Source: QHXW01 sp035297145 (GTDB lineage: Bacteria > Acidobacteriota > Terriglobia > Bryobacterales > Bryobacteraceae). Taken from it: a stretch of DNA of 24,855 bases. Below, in pieces: positions 23,526 to 24,855 of this stretch (its first letter is position 1; each line of letters starts with the position of its first letter). The notes beneath the pieces were generated by a model, which searched no databases, was not told the origin of the DNA, and saw only the letters and a list, made by a program, of their open reading frames with translations. The stretch lies in contig DATGZN010000081.1 of assembly GCA_035297145.1 (NCBI GenBank), positions 1 to 24,855 of the forward strand, written 5' to 3'. The position numbers and the translations under genes are program-made.

Positions 23526-23561
23526 ATGAGTAAAGGCAATCCTGATTCCGTTATGCTTTAG
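23526..23561 (+). pseudogene. First 11 codons of a second PadR-type gene
   Basis: ATG 23526, with TAGGA 3-4 nt before it, starts MSKGNPDSVML and stops at TAG 23559-23561. This resembles the N-terminus of acidobacterial PadR proteins just before the conserved 'GTLD' block, which is missing. Together with the promoter it looks like the left end of a second PadR-ADOP unit, cut off at about 23558. The downstream sequence belongs to the opposite-strand LamG operon. Confidence 0.5.
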
Positions 23562-23689
23562 CCTCGCAGCAACTCACTCAGCCTCGTCTTCATCGCCTGC
23601 TCATTCGGTTTCCCAGCGCTCTGAATCCACGTCTCGACCTTGCCCCACTGGACCTCGTGGGAGGTGGATTCCAAACGCGTGCGGATCAT
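23558..23689 (-). CDS. Small ORF overlapping the LamG gene stop (ATGA)
   Basis: The 43-aa frame starts at ATG 23689, overlapping the LamG stop TGA (23686-23688) by ATGA, as in translationally coupled genes. It reads MIRTRLESTSHEVQWGKVET and ends NEQAMKTRLSELLRG. The composition is protein-like, but the family is not recognised. Alternatively it is the tail of a gene shortened by the same rearrangement that truncated the PadR stub; the two ends overlap at 23558-23561. Confidence 0.35.
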   Translation of the reverse strand: MIRTRLESTSHEVQWGKVETWIQSAGKPNEQAMKTRLSELLRG

Positions 23690-24855
23690 CGAATGGGGAT
23701 TACCGGCAAGGAAGAAATCGCATCGTTTCCCAAGGCTCGAAGTCCGATCGCGCCGATCTTGGTCTTGGACGTGCAATTCAGCGTTCCGCGCAGCCCAAAA
23801 AGCGCCGGGAAGAGATAGTTCGCCCAGTGGCCCAAGGGGTTAAGAGCCGGTACCACCACGGCATTCGGAATCACAATCCCCAGTGAGTTCCGCGCTGTGC
23901 AGAGCACATTGGTGTGTTGCATGGGATCCAGGTTCGCCATTGCAATGCCCGTATAGATTTGCGCGCCAGTCGGCGCGAACGTCGTAGCGTCGAATGGGAT
24001 CTCGAATTCAGTATTTCCAGTACTCGATGGAACCGCCGCCTCGTAGTAGGTGTTGTCTGCGCCCTGATGGCGGAAAAGTGCCTGTATCGTGATTGAAGCA
24101 CCCGACGTGATTACACCAGATCCAGCGAGAAGGGGGCCCTGCGGATTGCCCGTTTCATAGTAGCTTGCTCCGTTCGCAACGACGGTGTCGGAGAGCGTTG
24201 CGAGAGTACCCAAACCGTTAAAAGGAAGTGAAACAGGATTTCCCTTATCGTCATAGAAGCTGATCGAAAAGTTTGCCGGTTGATTGCTGCTGTTGACAAC
24301 ATAAAAGCCCGTCACGTACGACCCGCCTGCCGCGAGATGGGGGAGCACGCCAGTCGCGGGGGAAGCAGCCGTATCCTGCTGTAACTGGCTCACCTGCGCG
24401 GCGGTGAGAGCGGTCCCGAAGATCGCCGCCTCGGCCAGCAGGCCGTCATAGGGGACGCCTCCCATATCGCGCGCGCTGATCGCCACGGGAACGTTGTTCA
24501 GCGTGGTCATCCCATTCAGACTGTCTCCGTTTCCAAACAGGGTTGTGGACATAGCGACTCCATCAACATAAAGCCGGATGCCGCTCGCATGGCCGCCGCC
24601 GTCGTAGGTAGCCACCAAGAAGTGCCAGTTGCCGTCGTTCACTGAAACCATGGCCTCGACACCCAGAAAATTGCCGCCAACGCCCCCGGCCGCGCTTGGG
24701 GTCGCTTGGAGAAGAAAGGCCAAACGCCCAGACCCTTGGGGAGCCACTCCACCAGGGCCGTTGTCGATGGCGAGATACGGTCCGCTGTAGTTGCCGCTGT
24801 TTGCTTCTTTGGCGAATAAGATCATGTTGTTGGTGGTGTAGCCGGTCTTCGCCCA
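23686..24855 (-). CDS. LamG-domain surface/secreted protein, C-terminal part
   Basis: The frame is open from the right edge: 10 further codons (WAKTGYTTNN) precede the first ATG at 24825, so the gene continues outside and the visible part has 389 aa. The first about 150 residues form a LamG/concanavalin A-like beta sandwich: MILFAKEANSGNYSGPYLAI, NDGNWHFLVATYDGG and IRLYVDGVAMS, then YDGLLAEAAIFGTALTAAQV. Such domains bind sugars or form parts of large surface proteins. The rest is a second beta domain of a type I have seen only as repeat-like envelope modules (NFSISFYDDKGNPVSLPFNG, FEIPFDATTFAPTGAQIY). The C-terminus ISSLPVIPIR has no sorting signal that I recognise. The protein is presumably exported; its partner or substrate is unknown. 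Confidence 0.8.
   Translation of the reverse strand, partial: WAKTGYTTNNMILFAKEANSGNYSGPYLAIDNGPGGVAPQGSGRLAFLLQATPSAAGGVGGNFLGVEAMVSVNDGNWHFLVATYDGGGHASGIRLYVDGVAMSTTLFGNGDSLNGMTTLNNVPVAISARDMGGVPYDGLLAEAAIFGTALTAAQVSQLQQDTAASPATGVLPHLAAGGSYVTGFYVVNSSNQPANFSISFYDDKGNPVSLPFNGLGTLATLSDTVVANGASYYETGNPQGPLLAGSGVITSGASITIQALFRHQGADNTYYEAAVPSSTGNTEFEIPFDATTFAPTGAQIYTGIAMANLDPMQHTNVLCTARNSLGIVIPNAVVVPALNPLGHWANYLFPALFGLRGTLNCTSKTKIGAIGLRALGNDAISSLPVIPIR

Noticed and set aside
1..24855. CRISPR arrays, rRNA genes, intact insertion sequences
   Set aside because: I found no regularly spaced repeats, no rRNA-like blocks and no transposase with a DDE or serine motif.

Overview
The window looks like a chromosomal accessory region from an Acidobacteriota-type genome, possibly of the Solibacter/Bryobacter kind. 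The main clue is two long duplicated-permease (ADOP/MacB-FtsX type) genes, one of them directly behind a PadR-family regulator. The GC-rich third codon positions fit as well. This placement is an inference from gene content; no rRNA or other marker gene is present.

Layout. 1-2.2 kb: a secreted protein running off the left edge (minus strand), a frameshifted SIMPL-domain gene, and an intact AlkB dioxygenase (minus). 2.2-5.3 kb: a divergent pair made of an Mrr-like PD-(D/E)xK nuclease (minus) and an HslV/proteasome-like Ntn hydrolase (plus). These are followed by about 450 bp without an intact gene that hold a degenerate tRNA-like cloverleaf and several hairpins, then a decayed gene fragment. 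5.6-8.2 kb: small membrane proteins, a short-chain dehydrogenase with a clear ribosome binding site, a broken membrane-protein gene and a small lysine-rich protein. 8.4-12 kb: a short phage-like protein, a large Mrr-nuclease/STAND-NTPase fusion, a broken zinc-ribbon gene and a CoiA-like cysteine-rich protein. 12-16.6 kb: a Tat-type amidase, a DoxX-like remnant, a HEPN/DUF4145-like protein, a P1-family (S58) aminopeptidase and a small conserved protein. 16.8-24.9 kb: ADOP permease 1, a frameshifted gene with two IAAAQRKRW repeats, small ORFs, a PadR-ADOP permease 2 operon, the promoter and first 11 codons of a second PadR gene, and a LamG-domain surface protein running off the right edge.

How the parts relate. 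The candidate defence genes (two Mrr-type nucleases, one fused to a STAND NTPase; an Ntn hydrolase; a HEPN-like protein; a CoiA-like protein) lie between 2.8 and 14.7 kb, mixed with broken genes and a tRNA-like remnant. This fits a decayed integration or defence island. The least explained items are the nuclease/Ntn-hydrolase pair, the tRNA-like element with its hairpin-rich flank, and the PadR promoter duplication with a truncated second copy. Several genes have no Shine-Dalgarno sequence but have a -10-like element about 6-7 nt before the ATG, which suggests leaderless transcripts. All structures and families were judged by eye; no search or folding program was run.
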